From the NCBI RefSeq assembly GCF_009696315.1, contig NZ_VUMG01000005.1:86218-150217 (forward strand): 64,000 nucleotides of DNA, in the 5' to 3' direction. Origin of the DNA: Cutibacterium porci (GTDB lineage: Bacteria; Actinomycetota; Actinomycetes; Propionibacteriales; Propionibacteriaceae). Below, piece after piece: positions 26,979-36,020 of this stretch. Position numbers and translations under genes: made by a program. Below the pieces are notes generated by a model. It worked only from the letters and a program-made list of their open reading frames with translations, had not been told where the DNA came from and did not search any database. The first letter of the stretch is position 1. Each line of letters opens with the position of its first letter.

Positions 26979-27983
26979 TCACGCCAGCGACGACACCAAT
27001 ACAGCCTTAATCGTGTGCATACGATTTTCAGCCTGATCAAAGGCGATACACGCCGACGATTCAAACACCGACTCCGTCACCTCAATGCCGTCCGCGAGCT
27101 GCGGATACGTCTGAGCAATCTCCGCGCCAACCGTCGTCTCGCTGTTATGGAACGCGGGCAAACAATGCATCACCTTGACCCGCGAATTCTCAGCCGATGC
27201 CACCAGATCATCGTTAATCTGGAACGGCATGAGAGCATCTACTCGCTCGCCCCAGCTCTCCACCGGCTCACCCATAGACACCCATACATCCGTGTGAATG
27301 AAATCCACACCACGCACAGCGTCACGGGCAGACGACGTCACCGTCACAGAACCACCCGAAGCCGCAGCCCATCCCTGACACTGCTCCACTAACTCCGGTT
27401 CCGGTGCCAAGCCCTCCGGCGCCCCAATCCGAACATCCATACCCAACTTGGCGCCCAGCAATAACAACGAGCGGCCCATATTATTACGGCCATCACCGAC
27501 ATACGCGAAACTGATCTCGTGGAACGGCTTTTGCGCATGCTCGCGCATCGTCAATGCATCAGCCAGCATCTGAGTCGGATGGAACTCATCAGTCAATCCA
27601 TTAAACACCGGCACCCCGGCATACTCGGCCAACTCCTCCACTGTTGACTGATGGAAGCCACGGTACTCAATACCGTCATACATACGACCCAACACCCGGG
27701 CCGTATCCTTCATCGACTCCTTATGGCCAATATGGGATCCGCTCGGCCCCAGATACGTCACATGAGCCCCCTGGTCATGAGCCGCTACTTCAAAGGCACA
27801 CCGAGTACGCGTCGACGCCTTCTCAAAAATCAACGCAATGTTCTTGCCCGCTAGCATTGGCCGTTCCGTACCAGCGTACTTAGCCTCCTTCAACTGGCCG
27901 GCCAAACTAACCAGGAACTCAATCTCCTGAGTGCTATGGTGCGCCAGCGACAACAAATGACGATTCTTCAAATTAAAAGCCAT
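26979..27983 (-). CDS. arcB: Catabolic ornithine carbamoyltransferase
   Basis: 334 residues, the length of the catabolic form. The carbamoyl phosphate site [29 protein letters not shown], the ornithine loop [12 protein letters not shown] and HCLPAFHN are intact. It splits citrulline with phosphate into ornithine and carbamoyl phosphate. AAAGGAG lies upstream of the ATG. Position in arcDABC supports the catabolic role, not arginine synthesis. Confidence 0.96.
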   Translation of the reverse strand: MAFNLKNRHLLSLAHHSTQEIEFLVSLAGQLKEAKYAGTERPMLAGKNIALIFEKASTRTRCAFEVAAHDQGAHVTYLGPSGSHIGHKESMKDTARVLGRMYDGIEYRGFHQSTVEELAEYAGVPVFNGLTDEFHPTQMLADALTMREHAQKPFHEISFAYVGDGRNNMGRSLLLLGAKLGMDVRIGAPEGLAPEPELVEQCQGWAAASGGSVTVTSSARDAVRGVDFIHTDVWVSMGEPVESWGERVDALMPFQINDDLVASAENSRVKVMHCLPAFHNSETTVGAEIAQTYPQLADGIEVTESVFESSACIAFDQAENRMHTIKAVLVSSLA

Positions 27984-28051
27984 AATCCAATACTCCTTTC
28001 AGAAAGTGCCCACCTATAGGACACACGATATATATTCTTACACAGAACCGA

Positions 28052-29293
28052 TCAATAATTGACAGGATCACGAGTAATCGGGCACGTCATGCAATGACCG
28101 CCGCCTCGCCCGCGCCCCAGCTCAGCTGCTTGGATCTGGATGACCTCGACACCGGCATCAGCGAGTAAGGCATTCGTCTCCACATTGCGGTCGTAGCCCA
28201 CGACAACACCTGGTTCAAGAGCTACCACATTATTCCCATCATCCCATTGCTCGCGCTGGGCCTCCCAGCGATCACCACCAGTCTCGACAGTACGCAAACC
28301 ATCCAGACCCAGCGAACTTGCCACAATATCGGTGAAGTGACCGTCATAGACTCGCACCGAGAATCCCGATTCCTCATTACTCGGCTCCAACACCAAGGAC
28401 GTGATGGTATCGACCACTGGCTTATAAAGAGTAACCAAATCGACATCACAGAAGCTAAACACCGTGTCGAGGTGCATAGATGACCGATCCGGCGCCATAG
28501 CCGCGACGATTATTCTGCGCGCCGCATGATTAACGAATAATGCACGAGCTAGCTGGGTGATCGCCTGCCACGATGACCGCTCACCCATCCCAATCAATAC
28601 TGTGCCATTGCCGACTGGCATGATGTCACCACCTTCAAGGGTGGACATACCATGATCACCCTCGGCGCGGCCATACCAGACCTTAAAGTCACGCTCGACA
28701 AACGCAGGATGGTACGCGTAAATCGCACTCGCCAAAACCGTCTCGTGCTGACGCGCTGGCCACCGCATTGGATTGAGGGTTACGCCTCCGAAGATCCACG
28801 CCGTGGTGTCACGAGTGAATTGGGTATTCGGCAATGGCGGAATGAGAAACTGGTTTTCGTCATGAGCTTTGATAAGCGCACCCAGCACATGCTTACGCCT
28901 CTCGGCGGGAACCTCTCCATATGCCACTCCACCAATGAGATGCTCAGCCAAGGTATCTGAGGGCATGTCATCGAGCCAGGCACGAACATCCTTGTCAACA
29001 CCAAGCCCAACCGCGTTGGGGGACAATTTGTGGTCAAGTACCCATGCGCGCCCCTCGGGAATGTCAAGCACCTCAGACAGCAGGGTATGCATTTCGTGAA
29101 CAACAATTCCACGATCACGCATCTTCGTCACAAAGTTTCGATGATCTTCTTGTGCCTTATCAACCCACAAAACATCGTCAAAAAGCAGCTCTCTGCAGTT
29201 ACTTGGTGTCAGTCGACGATGTGCCAAGCGCGGCTCGCACACCATCACTTCACGAAGTTTCCCTACCTCTGACCATGCACCAATCTGAGTCAT
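28052..29293 (-). CDS. arcA: Arginine deiminase
   Basis: 413 residues. The amidinotransferase-fold motifs are complete: [18 protein letters not shown], the histidine block [18 protein letters not shown], and the catalytic cysteine in [14 protein letters not shown] near the C-terminus. It hydrolyses arginine to citrulline and ammonia in the cytosol. GAAAGG is upstream of the ATG, and a 17-base palindromic hairpin lies just before it. Ammonia release makes this pathway protect against acid, which suits growth in skin follicles (inference). Confidence 0.97.
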   Translation of the reverse strand: MTQIGAWSEVGKLREVMVCEPRLAHRRLTPSNCRELLFDDVLWVDKAQEDHRNFVTKMRDRGIVVHEMHTLLSEVLDIPEGRAWVLDHKLSPNAVGLGVDKDVRAWLDDMPSDTLAEHLIGGVAYGEVPAERRKHVLGALIKAHDENQFLIPPLPNTQFTRDTTAWIFGGVTLNPMRWPARQHETVLASAIYAYHPAFVERDFKVWYGRAEGDHGMSTLEGGDIMPVGNGTVLIGMGERSSWQAITQLARALFVNHAARRIIVAAMAPDRSSMHLDTVFSFCDVDLVTLYKPVVDTITSLVLEPSNEESGFSVRVYDGHFTDIVASSLGLDGLRTVETGGDRWEAQREQWDDGNNVVALEPGVVVGYDRNVETNALLADAGVEVIQIQAAELGRGRGGGHCMTCPITRDPVNY

Positions 29294-29314
29294 TATTGTT
29301 CAACCTTTCATAGT

Positions 29315-29331
29315 AGAGGATCAGATCCTCT
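29315..29331 (-). repeat. 17-bp palindromic hairpin between arcD and arcA
   Basis: AGAGGATC and GATCCTCT are perfect arms around one central base, 22 bases before the arcA start. In mRNA it would form a stem just ahead of the ribosome binding site. It may be a processing or stability element that lets arcA be expressed more than arcD. Confidence 0.5.
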
Positions 29332-29432
29332 TGGGGCAACGAGAGCAGCGTCGCGACGTTACCCTATGTTCTTTATTTGCAACCTATCGAGATCAATTAT
29401 TCCCGCACTCACACACCGAGAGATCACATCAC

Positions 29433-30938
29433 TTACCCTAATGTCAATCGCCCTGTGGCTATGAGTATTATCGCAATTACTGAAACCGCAATCAGAAGGG
29501 CGAGGATGATAATCTCATAAGGCTTGAATATCCGCTTAGCCTTCTGCTCCTTTTTAGCCCAGATAAACACTGCAACTCCAGGCAGGTAGAGCAGCGCGGC
29601 GAACATCAGCGCGTCAATTCCAGCAGCCAGCAACAGCCAGATACCATAGAGCGTTGCGACGCCGGTTACCACCGCGTCACGGACTCGACGTGATGTCGAA
29701 TCATTGCCGTACGTCTCACCCGTAATGACGAGCTTGAAAGCAAAAGCCGCAGATAGCAGATATGGCACCAGAATGAGGGCGGCTGCAAGAGTGGCCATGA
29801 CGAGATAGGCACCATCCCATAGGACAGTTAGCAGCAGACAGGCTTGAGAAATAGCATTGGTAATCCACAGGGCAGGAGCTGGAGCCTCGTGCTTGTTCAT
29901 CCGCCCGAACAACCTCGGCATAGTGCCATCTTCACCTGGCACCTGCATAGTTTCGCCGCACAACAGAATCCACGCGAGCAGGGCGCCAAGAAGCGAGATG
30001 ATGACACCTACGCTCACAAAGATCGAACCCCAGGGACCCACAACGGCCGATAAAACATCTCCCATGGAGGCATCAGGAAGTCCAGCAAGCTCAGCACGAC
30101 GCATAATGCCCATGCTCAGCAGGTTGACGCCAATCAAGAGGACAAGCACGGTAAGGAAACCGGCGATCGTCGCTTTGCCGACATCAGAGCGCTTGCGGGC
30201 CCGCTTTGAATAGATCGATGCCCCTTCTATCCCAATAAACACCCACACTGTGACGAGCATCATATTCTTGGTCTGAGAAAAGATGCTTCCCAGACCCGCG
30301 CTGGATCCCCAGAAGTCCTCGCTAAATACGCCAACATCGAACGCGACAGCACAGATGACAAGGAACGTTACCAGCGGAACAATTTTGGCGATCGTCGTAA
30401 TAGTGTTAACAAACGCAGCGGTGCGAATACCAGCCAAAACAAAAGCATGAGTTAACCAGAGCAGGACTGACGCTCCAAGCACTGCCCAAATAGTGTTACC
30501 CCCAGCAAGCGCTGGCACGAATTTTCCTATTGTAGAAAACAGCAGTACCAGGTAGCCGACGTTTCCAATGAGGGCAGACAACCAATACCCCCACGCCGAG
30601 TTAAACCCGGCAAAATCACCAAATCCGGCCTTCGCATAGGCATAAATACCATTGTCCAAGTCTGGACGACGAATAGCCAGTTTCTGATAAACCATGGCAA
30701 GGCAGATCATACCGATCCCGGTAATCACCCAACCAATAAGCATAGGCCCCGGACTTGCAGCAGCAGCGATATTCTGCGGAAGGGAGAATATGCCTCCCCC
30801 AATCATAGAGCCGACAACAAGTGCCAACATTGCAGGAAATGATAATTTCCCGACTTCACTACCGCCATCTACCGGAGCTACCCCGCTCGCTGCGTCAGCG
30901 ACTTGCGCAGCCATATCCCCCTCATAATCTTTCGCCAC
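29433..30938 (-). CDS. arcD: Arginine/ornithine antiporter
   Basis: 501 residues from a GTG at 30938, or 493 from the ATG at 30914; the ribosome binding site is unclear for both. About 12-13 transmembrane segments, APC superfamily. The opening KLSFPAMLALVVGSMIGGGIFSLPQ holds the substrate-binding GGGIF turn. SRRVRDAVVTGVATLYGIWLLLAAG and WAKKEQKAKRIFKPYE occur near the end, as in ArcD antiporters. It takes up arginine in exchange for ornithine without energy cost. It is the first gene of the arc operon. Confidence 0.92.
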   Translation of the reverse strand: MAKDYEGDMAAQVADAASGVAPVDGGSEVGKLSFPAMLALVVGSMIGGGIFSLPQNIAAAASPGPMLIGWVITGIGMICLAMVYQKLAIRRPDLDNGIYAYAKAGFGDFAGFNSAWGYWLSALIGNVGYLVLLFSTIGKFVPALAGGNTIWAVLGASVLLWLTHAFVLAGIRTAAFVNTITTIAKIVPLVTFLVICAVAFDVGVFSEDFWGSSAGLGSIFSQTKNMMLVTVWVFIGIEGASIYSKRARKRSDVGKATIAGFLTVLVLLIGVNLLSMGIMRRAELAGLPDASMGDVLSAVVGPWGSIFVSVGVIISLLGALLAWILLCGETMQVPGEDGTMPRLFGRMNKHEAPAPALWITNAISQACLLLTVLWDGAYLVMATLAAALILVPYLLSAAFAFKLVITGETYGNDSTSRRVRDAVVTGVATLYGIWLLLAAGIDALMFAALLYLPGVAVFIWAKKEQKAKRIFKPYEIIILALLIAVSVIAIILIATGRLTLG

Positions 30939-31021
30939 ATCACCATTGTTGCGACAGTCAGCGGGCGAATCACCTGACCAAGAGCAAGGCTAAGAAGGGC
31001 ATACGGCAACGTCAAGCATCA

Positions 31022-31060
31022 AAAATCCCACCGACTACCGCGGTCTTCAACTGGGATTTT
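31022..31060 (-). terminator. Hairpin with T-run in the arcD leader
   Basis: On the minus strand AAAATCCCA pairs with TGGGATTTT around a 21-base loop that itself contains CCGCGG, and is followed by a run of T. It is 84 bases upstream of the arcD start and 400 bases beyond the PfpI gene, with no gene between. It is either a terminator for read-through from PfpI or an attenuator of the arc operon. Confidence 0.6.
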
Positions 31061-31413
31061 AAAACTATTACTCCACATAAAAATACATGCAGTCGTAACC
31101 CGCGAGGCATGAGAGTTACGCTCCAATCCTATGCATGAGGTATGGATATTCTCATCCCATCGTTAATCAATATTCATCACACATGGATCTGAATAGTGTG
31201 AGTCATGTCACTGAAAGCCCATTGCGGAAGACAGAGCTACACCCACCAACCCACGTGCAGCTACACACGTCTGGCATTCACCCTGTCAGGCATACGACGC
31301 CCAACACGGCTGCTCAAGGATCGCCGGGATCTGCAGGAATTCTCATGCCGCATCGTCATTGACAGCGCCTCACCGCAGATCGTCGACTGATTTTCTGAGG
31401 ACCCGCCGCAACA
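31061..31413. other. Intergenic region upstream of arc operon, no gene seen
   Basis: No open frame here has a credible start, ribosome binding site or recognisable product. The region is locally AT-rich (31060-31210) and holds TATTCA and TGAATA half-sites (31171-31176, 31190-31195), which could be ArgR half-boxes. CGTAAC/GTTACG is a further short inverted repeat near 31093-31120. The arc promoter is probably within the first 200 bases. ArgR binding is inferred only from the pathway context. Confidence 0.4.
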
Positions 31414-31447
31414 GGGCCCGCCGGATGACATACCATCTTGCGGGCCC
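31414..31447 (-). terminator. Possible terminator of the PfpI gene
   Basis: GGGCCCGC and GCGGGCCC form a perfect 8-bp GC stem around an 18-base loop, about 20 bases past the stop of the PfpI-family gene. On the minus strand it is followed by TGTTGCGG, not a U-run. Confidence 0.45.
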
Positions 31448-31466
31448 GAGCAGCTCGTCCGACAAA

Positions 31467-32150
31467 TCAGTGAGGCAACAAGGCGAGCAGACGTTGAGCT
31501 GTTGCAGCGGATGAAGCCGGGTTCTGACCAGTGACCAGTGTCTTGTCGACCACGACATAGCACTCACCGTCAGGACCCTTGCTGTACCGCGCTCCGGCGT
31601 CCTTGAGGGCGTCCTCGACGAGGAAGGGGACGACGTCGGTCAGGCCAGCAGCCTCCTCTTCGCCGTCAGTAAAGCCGGTGACTGATCGATCAGCGACGAA
31701 CGGCGTGCCATCGTGCTTCTTGACAGCGTGCAGCACGCCAGGAGCGTGACACACCAGGCCTAGTGGCCGTCCTACTGCATCGCTATCCAGGATGATCTGG
31801 TGTGACTTCGGATCATTGGCCAGGTCCCATAGCGGGCCATGGCCCCCTGGGTAGAACACCGCGTCGAATGTGGTGACATCAACGTCTGATAGCGGCGTAG
31901 TGGCCGCCAGAACGGCTTTGGCCTGCTCGTCGCCATTGAAACGACGGGTAGCATCAGTCTGCATCTGTGGCAACGAGCTCGTTGGATCGATGGGCGGCTG
32001 TCCACCCTTCGGTGAGGCCACAGTGATGTCGTGTCCAGCGTCACGGAACACGTAGTAGGGGGAGGCAAATTCCTCAAGCCAGAATCCCGTCTTGCGGCCA
32101 GTATCACCTAGCTGGTCATGGGAGGTGAGGATCATCAATACTCGCGACAT
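31467..32150 (-). CDS. DJ-1/PfpI family protein (type 1 glutamine amidotransferase-like)
   Basis: 227 residues from the ATG at 32150, supported by AAAGGA nine bases upstream and by the family's usual start (SRVLMILTSHDQLGDTGRKTGFWLEE). The nucleophile elbow is GLVCHAPGVL with Cys near 133, and FYPGGHGPLWDLA precedes it. This is the Hsp31/YhbO-like class linked to glyoxalase-III or protein repair activity. It is 73 bases downstream of the aldehyde dehydrogenase gene, and both could act on reactive carbonyls. Confidence 0.9.
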   Translation of the reverse strand: MSRVLMILTSHDQLGDTGRKTGFWLEEFASPYYVFRDAGHDITVASPKGGQPPIDPTSSLPQMQTDATRRFNGDEQAKAVLAATTPLSDVDVTTFDAVFYPGGHGPLWDLANDPKSHQIILDSDAVGRPLGLVCHAPGVLHAVKKHDGTPFVADRSVTGFTDGEEEAAGLTDVVPFLVEDALKDAGARYSKGPDGECYVVVDKTLVTGQNPASSAATAQRLLALLPH

Positions 32151-32223
32151 AGGTGTTTTTCCTTTCACAGTGTCATAGCGTGATGCCGCTAGCGTGCTCG
32201 CTAGCGGCATATCAAGGCACCTC

Positions 32224-33612
32224 TTACCGGGCGGCCGATACCGGGTTAGACACCCGCAGAAGGCGCTTGTTGACGAACTCGTCGACGCCGTACGTCCCCA
32301 GCTCACGACCGAAGCCGGAACGGCCAACGCCCCCAAAGGGTAAGCCAGCAAGGCTTGTACCGTGCTCATTGACGTAGGTCATGCCCACATTGAGACGACG
32401 CGCAGTAGCCTCCGCAAGGTCGAGGTCGTCAGACCACACCGATCCACTCAAGCCGAAGGTACTCTCGTTAGCCAGCTCAACAGCTTCATCGACGTCTGCT
32501 ACGCGATACACGACGGCGACCGGCCCGAATAATTCCTGCGACCAGGCTCGCATCTCGCGAGTCACGCCGGTAAGGATGGTCGCCTCCATGAAGGCGCCGG
32601 CTCCTGGGCGCGGGTGACCACCGACGACGACATTCGCGCCGTGGTCTACTGCATCATCGACCAGCCTCATGAGTTCATCACGCGCGTCGATGCTCGACAT
32701 CGGACCTACGTCAGTAGCTTCGTCACGGGGATCTCCCACAACCGCCGCCGAGAAATCAGCCGCAAGCCTGTTGACGAAGGTGTCGTAGAACTCGTCAACG
32801 ACGATCATGCGCTTCGGCGAGTTGCACACCTGGCCGGCATTACTCAACCGCGCCCGCGCTGCGGAATCTGCTACCGCGTCAATATCGCCGCCCAGAACGA
32901 TCAACGGGTCGGAGCCACCGAGCTCCAGCACAGCCTTCTTTAAATGCTTGCCGGCTGCAGCCGCAACCGAAGCACCAGCCGCTTCGCTGCCCGTCAGAGA
33001 CACACCGCGCACCCGCGGGTCCGCAATGATGCCTTCGATCTGAGAACTATCCGCCAGAATCGTCTGGTAGACATTCCTCGGTAAACCAGCCTCGCCGAGT
33101 AGCTCTTCCATTTTGAGGGCGGAGGCAGCGCAGATCGAGGCCGGCTTCAGTAACAACGTGTTGCCAAGAACCAGATTGGGGGCGATGAATCGTGCGAGCT
33201 GATAGTAGGGAAAGTTCCACGGCATGACGCCAAGCAGAACACCTAATGGCTCCTTTTCGACGCGCGAGGAATTCGCTCCCTGACTCGGCAAGACGTCATC
33301 AGCCATGAGGAGGGCGGCGTGCTCCGCGTAGTAGTCAAAAATCTGGGAGACCAGCTGAATTTCGCGGATGCCTTGACGCACGGGCTTGCCCATCTCCGTG
33401 GCCGCAATTTGGGCGAGCTCCTCGGCCCTTTTCTGAAATAGTCCAGCAGTCTTGGCAAGGACGCCAGCGCGCTCCTCAATGCATGTACGCCGCCATGCCG
33501 TGAAAGCCTTGTCGGCAGCATCAATCATTGCGCTGATCTCATCACTGCTGATGGACGTCCAGTTGTGAATCAGCTCGCCCGTCGTGGGGTCCTCGGTACG
33601 GTACTTAGTCAA
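32224..33612 (-). CDS. NAD(P)-dependent aldehyde dehydrogenase, succinate-semialdehyde type
   Basis: 462 residues with a TTG start (GGAGG six bases upstream). Active-site residues are Glu near 230 (AVLELGGSDPLIV) and Cys near 262 (SNAGQVCNSPKRMIV); VMPWNFPYYQLAR is the cofactor-side block. The C-terminal FGGVGRSGFGRELGTYGVDEF resembles GabD/SAD-type enzymes. It oxidises an aldehyde, possibly succinate semialdehyde, to the acid. No GABA aminotransferase is beside it. Confidence 0.9.
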   Translation of the reverse strand: MTKYRTEDPTTGELIHNWTSISSDEISAMIDAADKAFTAWRRTCIEERAGVLAKTAGLFQKRAEELAQIAATEMGKPVRQGIREIQLVSQIFDYYAEHAALLMADDVLPSQGANSSRVEKEPLGVLLGVMPWNFPYYQLARFIAPNLVLGNTLLLKPASICAASALKMEELLGEAGLPRNVYQTILADSSQIEGIIADPRVRGVSLTGSEAAGASVAAAAGKHLKKAVLELGGSDPLIVLGGDIDAVADSAARARLSNAGQVCNSPKRMIVVDEFYDTFVNRLAADFSAAVVGDPRDEATDVGPMSSIDARDELMRLVDDAVDHGANVVVGGHPRPGAGAFMEATILTGVTREMRAWSQELFGPVAVVYRVADVDEAVELANESTFGLSGSVWSDDLDLAEATARRLNVGMTYVNEHGTSLAGLPFGGVGRSGFGRELGTYGVDEFVNKRLLRVSNPVSAAR

Positions 33613-33688
33613 TGTTGCCTCCGTTGTCGTGGGTTCGACGGTTCAAAGTGGAGCCATGGAAGCGTGACGTTCCACCATGGCGGCGGGT

Positions 33689-33712
33689 GTCCCAGGGCAT
33701 AAGCCCCAGGAC
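33689..33712 (-). terminator. Terminator of ohr
   Basis: GTCCCAGGGC and GCCCCAGGAC (plus strand) give a ten-base stem with two wobble pairs and a four-base loop, 13 bases beyond the ohr stop. No strong U-run follows. Confidence 0.55.
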
Positions 33713-33725
33713 CACCGCGACGGGG

Positions 33726-34154
33726 TCAGTCGTCAACAACAGTGACGTCAACGCGAATGTTGCCCCGCGTGGCATTCGAGTAAGGACACACCTGGTGGGC
33801 CTTATCAGCGAGTTCCTGAGCCTCGTCGTGCGGCAAATCCGGGACGACGACCTCCAGAGCAACAGCGAGGCCAAAGCCTTCACCAGCCTTACCGATCGAG
33901 ACCCGCGCACCCACAGAAGAGTCGCCAAGCTTCTTCTTTGCTTCGCGGGCGACCATCTGCAATGCGGAATGGAAACAGGCCGCATAACCGGCAGCAAACA
34001 GCTCTTCTGGGTTCGCACCCTTGCCGGTGCCGCCCATCTCGACGGGAATGGCTAAGTCCTCGGACACACGCCCGTCGGCGCTCTGGACGTGACCGTTTCG
34101 GCCAGCACCAGTAGCGATCGCCTCGATGGTGTAGAGGGGCTCGATGTCAATCAT
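33726..34154 (-). CDS. ohr: Organic hydroperoxide resistance protein
   Basis: 142 residues from the ATG at 34154, the usual Ohr length. Peroxidatic Cys60 (FAAGYAACFHSAL) and resolving Cys123 (QVCPYSNATRGN) are at the expected positions in the OsmC/Ohr fold. It reduces organic and fatty-acid hydroperoxides using lipoylated proteins. It is divergent from its regulator ohrR, with two operators in the gap. Lipid peroxides from sebum are a likely stress (inference). Confidence 0.95.
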   Translation of the reverse strand: MIDIEPLYTIEAIATGAGRNGHVQSADGRVSEDLAIPVEMGGTGKGANPEELFAAGYAACFHSALQMVAREAKKKLGDSSVGARVSIGKAGEGFGLAVALEVVVPDLPHDEAQELADKAHQVCPYSNATRGNIRVDVTVVDD

Positions 34155-34225
34155 GGTTTCTCCTTGCTCGCTGAGGGGATATCGGCTGCCGATCCTGTCG
34201 GGCAGCCCCACAACGAAACATAGCT

Positions 34226-34255
34226 CACAATTAAGTTGTACACAATTTTATTGTG
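34226..34255. promoter_or_regulatory. Tandem OhrR operators between ohr and ohrR
   Basis: CACAATTAAGTTGTA (34226-34240) and CACAATTTTATTGTG (34241-34255) abut exactly. Both match the known OhrR box pattern TACAATT-AATTGTA. They lie in the 120-base divergent gap, 20 bases before the ohrR start, where bound OhrR would cover both promoters. Oxidised OhrR would release both genes. Confidence 0.87.
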
Positions 34256-34274
34256 CATCCTGTATCCTTCTGAC

Positions 34275-34706
34275 GTGCCACACCAGACGCTCGACCTCGA
34301 TCATCAGTTCTGCTTTTCCCTCTACCGGGCAAGCAGGGCAGTGACGCGCGCCTACCGCCCGCTGCTAGAGGGAATCGGCCTCACCTATCCCCAATACCTG
34401 GTCATGCTGGTGCTCTGGCACGCTGACGACACTGTCGGCGTCAACGACATCGGGACGCGGCTGCACCTCGACAGTGGCACCCTGACGCCCCTGCTGCGCC
34501 GTTTGGAGCAGGCTGGTTACATCACCCGGACGTGGAGCAATAACGACGAGAGGCGGCGTGTTATCAGCCTCACCGAGGCGGGCCGCACCCTGCGTCACCA
34601 AGCGGCGAGTTTCCCTGAACAGATGCTTGCGTTGTATCCGGCTCCGCCACGGGAACTGGCCCGAGTTAAAGCTTTCCTCGACAACCTGGCGGCCCAGCTC
34701 GAATGA
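34275..34706 (+). CDS. ohrR: MarR-family organic-peroxide sensor OhrR
   Basis: 143 residues from a GTG at 34275, where similarity to Bacillus OhrR begins. The peroxide-sensing Cys13 sits in DHQFCFSLYRASRAVTRAY. The winged helix follows: LTYPQYLVMLVLWHADD, then LHLDSGTLTPLLRRLEQAGY and RRVISLTEAG. It represses ohr and itself until the cysteine is oxidised by an organic peroxide. The downstream MFS gene, 68 bases away, might be in the same transcript. Confidence 0.95.
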   Translation: MPHQTLDLDHQFCFSLYRASRAVTRAYRPLLEGIGLTYPQYLVMLVLWHADDTVGVNDIGTRLHLDSGTLTPLLRRLEQAGYITRTWSNNDERRRVISLTEAGRTLRHQAASFPEQMLALYPAPPRELARVKAFLDNLAAQLE

Positions 34707-34774
34707 CGTACCCCGTAGGATTAGATAACTGCCAGATTGAGATTGACGAGCTGTGCTCGAACCCTCGTTGAGAG

Positions 34775-35968
34775 ATGACGAAAGGCCCCTCAATCGTGCA
34801 TATGCTCCTCCTGGCCATCATCTACCTGGCGTTCATTAGCCTGGGGCTACCCGACTCGCTCGTCGGTGCCGGATGGCCGGCTATGCATGACAGCCTTGAC
34901 GTCCCGATGTCCTTTGCCGGTTTCATCACCTTTATTATCGCAGCCGGGACCATCATCTCGAGCCTGATGTCCGACCGATTGACTCACCGCTTCGGCCCAG
35001 GACGAGTAACGGCGGCAAGTGTGGCAGTGACAGCCGTCGCGCTCTTTGGTTTCTCATTATCGACGCAGTTCTGGATGCTGTGTCTGTGGTCGATTCCCTA
35101 CGGGCTAGGGGCCGGAACGGTCGACGCTGCACTCAACAACTATGCAGCGCTGCATTACACCGCTCGACACATGAACTGGCTGCACGGTTTTTGGGGTCTC
35201 GGAGCGTCAATCAGCCCGTTCATTATGAGCTACGCGCTAGGTGCCGGCCATGGGTGGCCATCGGCCTACCGCACCGTCGGAATTCTACAAGCCGTACTGA
35301 CGGCCATCCTCACCGCCAGCCTTCCGTTGTGGGGCAAGACGCGCACAACCAGCGACGGCGCCTCGGCAAGATTGCCCCGAACGCCGATACGCACAGCGAT
35401 AGCTATCCCAGGAGTTCCCGCCATTCTGGGAGCCTTCTTTTCGTACTGCGCCATCGAGAGTACGTCAATGCTGTGGGCAGCGTCGTACCTGGTGTCAGTG
35501 CGAGGAATAGACGGTACAACCGCCGCAGCATTCGCATCCCTCTACGTCTTGGGAGTCACCATTGGCCGATTCCTAGCCGGATTCGTAGCAGAACATCTCG
35601 GCGACAGGATGCTCGTGCGCGGCGGATTCACCGCAGTAGGTGTCGGCGTCATCCTCGTAGGGCTACCCGGTGTGCCGTCATGGGGTGCTCTGGCAGGTTT
35701 GGTAATCGCAGGTGTCGGATCCGCGCCGATATATCCAGCCATTATCCACTCCACCCCAGCCACCTTCGGTGCGCAGAACTCTCAAGCGATTATCGGCATC
35801 CAGATGGCTGCGGCGTACGTTGGGACAACGCTTGCTCCCCCGCTATTCGGGACGATCTCGGCCGGATCCGGGCTGTGGGTCCTGCCGCTGTATTTGGCCA
35901 TACTCGTGATATTCGGCCTCGTCATGTCCGAACAGGTTGCACGACAACGGCGCATCACAGAAAGGTAG
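34775..35968 (+). CDS. MFS transporter
   Basis: 397 residues with 12 predicted helices. The first helix ends ISLGLPDSLVGAGWPAM; the motif between helices 2 and 3 is SDRLTHRFGPGRV. The charge pattern and IYPAIIHSTPATFGAQNSQA late in the chain recall the FucP-like or YbjJ-like branch of the family. Substrate unknown; sugar or drug transport are both possible. It follows ohrR on the same strand, but a shared role in peroxide stress is not shown. Confidence 0.85.
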   Translation: MTKGPSIVHMLLLAIIYLAFISLGLPDSLVGAGWPAMHDSLDVPMSFAGFITFIIAAGTIISSLMSDRLTHRFGPGRVTAASVAVTAVALFGFSLSTQFWMLCLWSIPYGLGAGTVDAALNNYAALHYTARHMNWLHGFWGLGASISPFIMSYALGAGHGWPSAYRTVGILQAVLTAILTASLPLWGKTRTTSDGASARLPRTPIRTAIAIPGVPAILGAFFSYCAIESTSMLWAASYLVSVRGIDGTTAAAFASLYVLGVTIGRFLAGFVAEHLGDRMLVRGGFTAVGVGVILVGLPGVPSWGALAGLVIAGVGSAPIYPAIIHSTPATFGAQNSQAIIGIQMAAAYVGTTLAPPLFGTISAGSGLWVLPLYLAILVIFGLVMSEQVARQRRITER

Positions 35969-36020
35969 GGTACATACCCCTCTACGCGTCGCGGCTGGCC
36001 GGGCGACCAGCCAGACAAGT

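Noticed and set aside
31022..31060. T-box riboswitch in the arcD leader
   Set aside because: The loop contains ACCGCGG, which recalls the T-box sequence, but the TGGNACCNCG core is absent and no specifier stem is visible.
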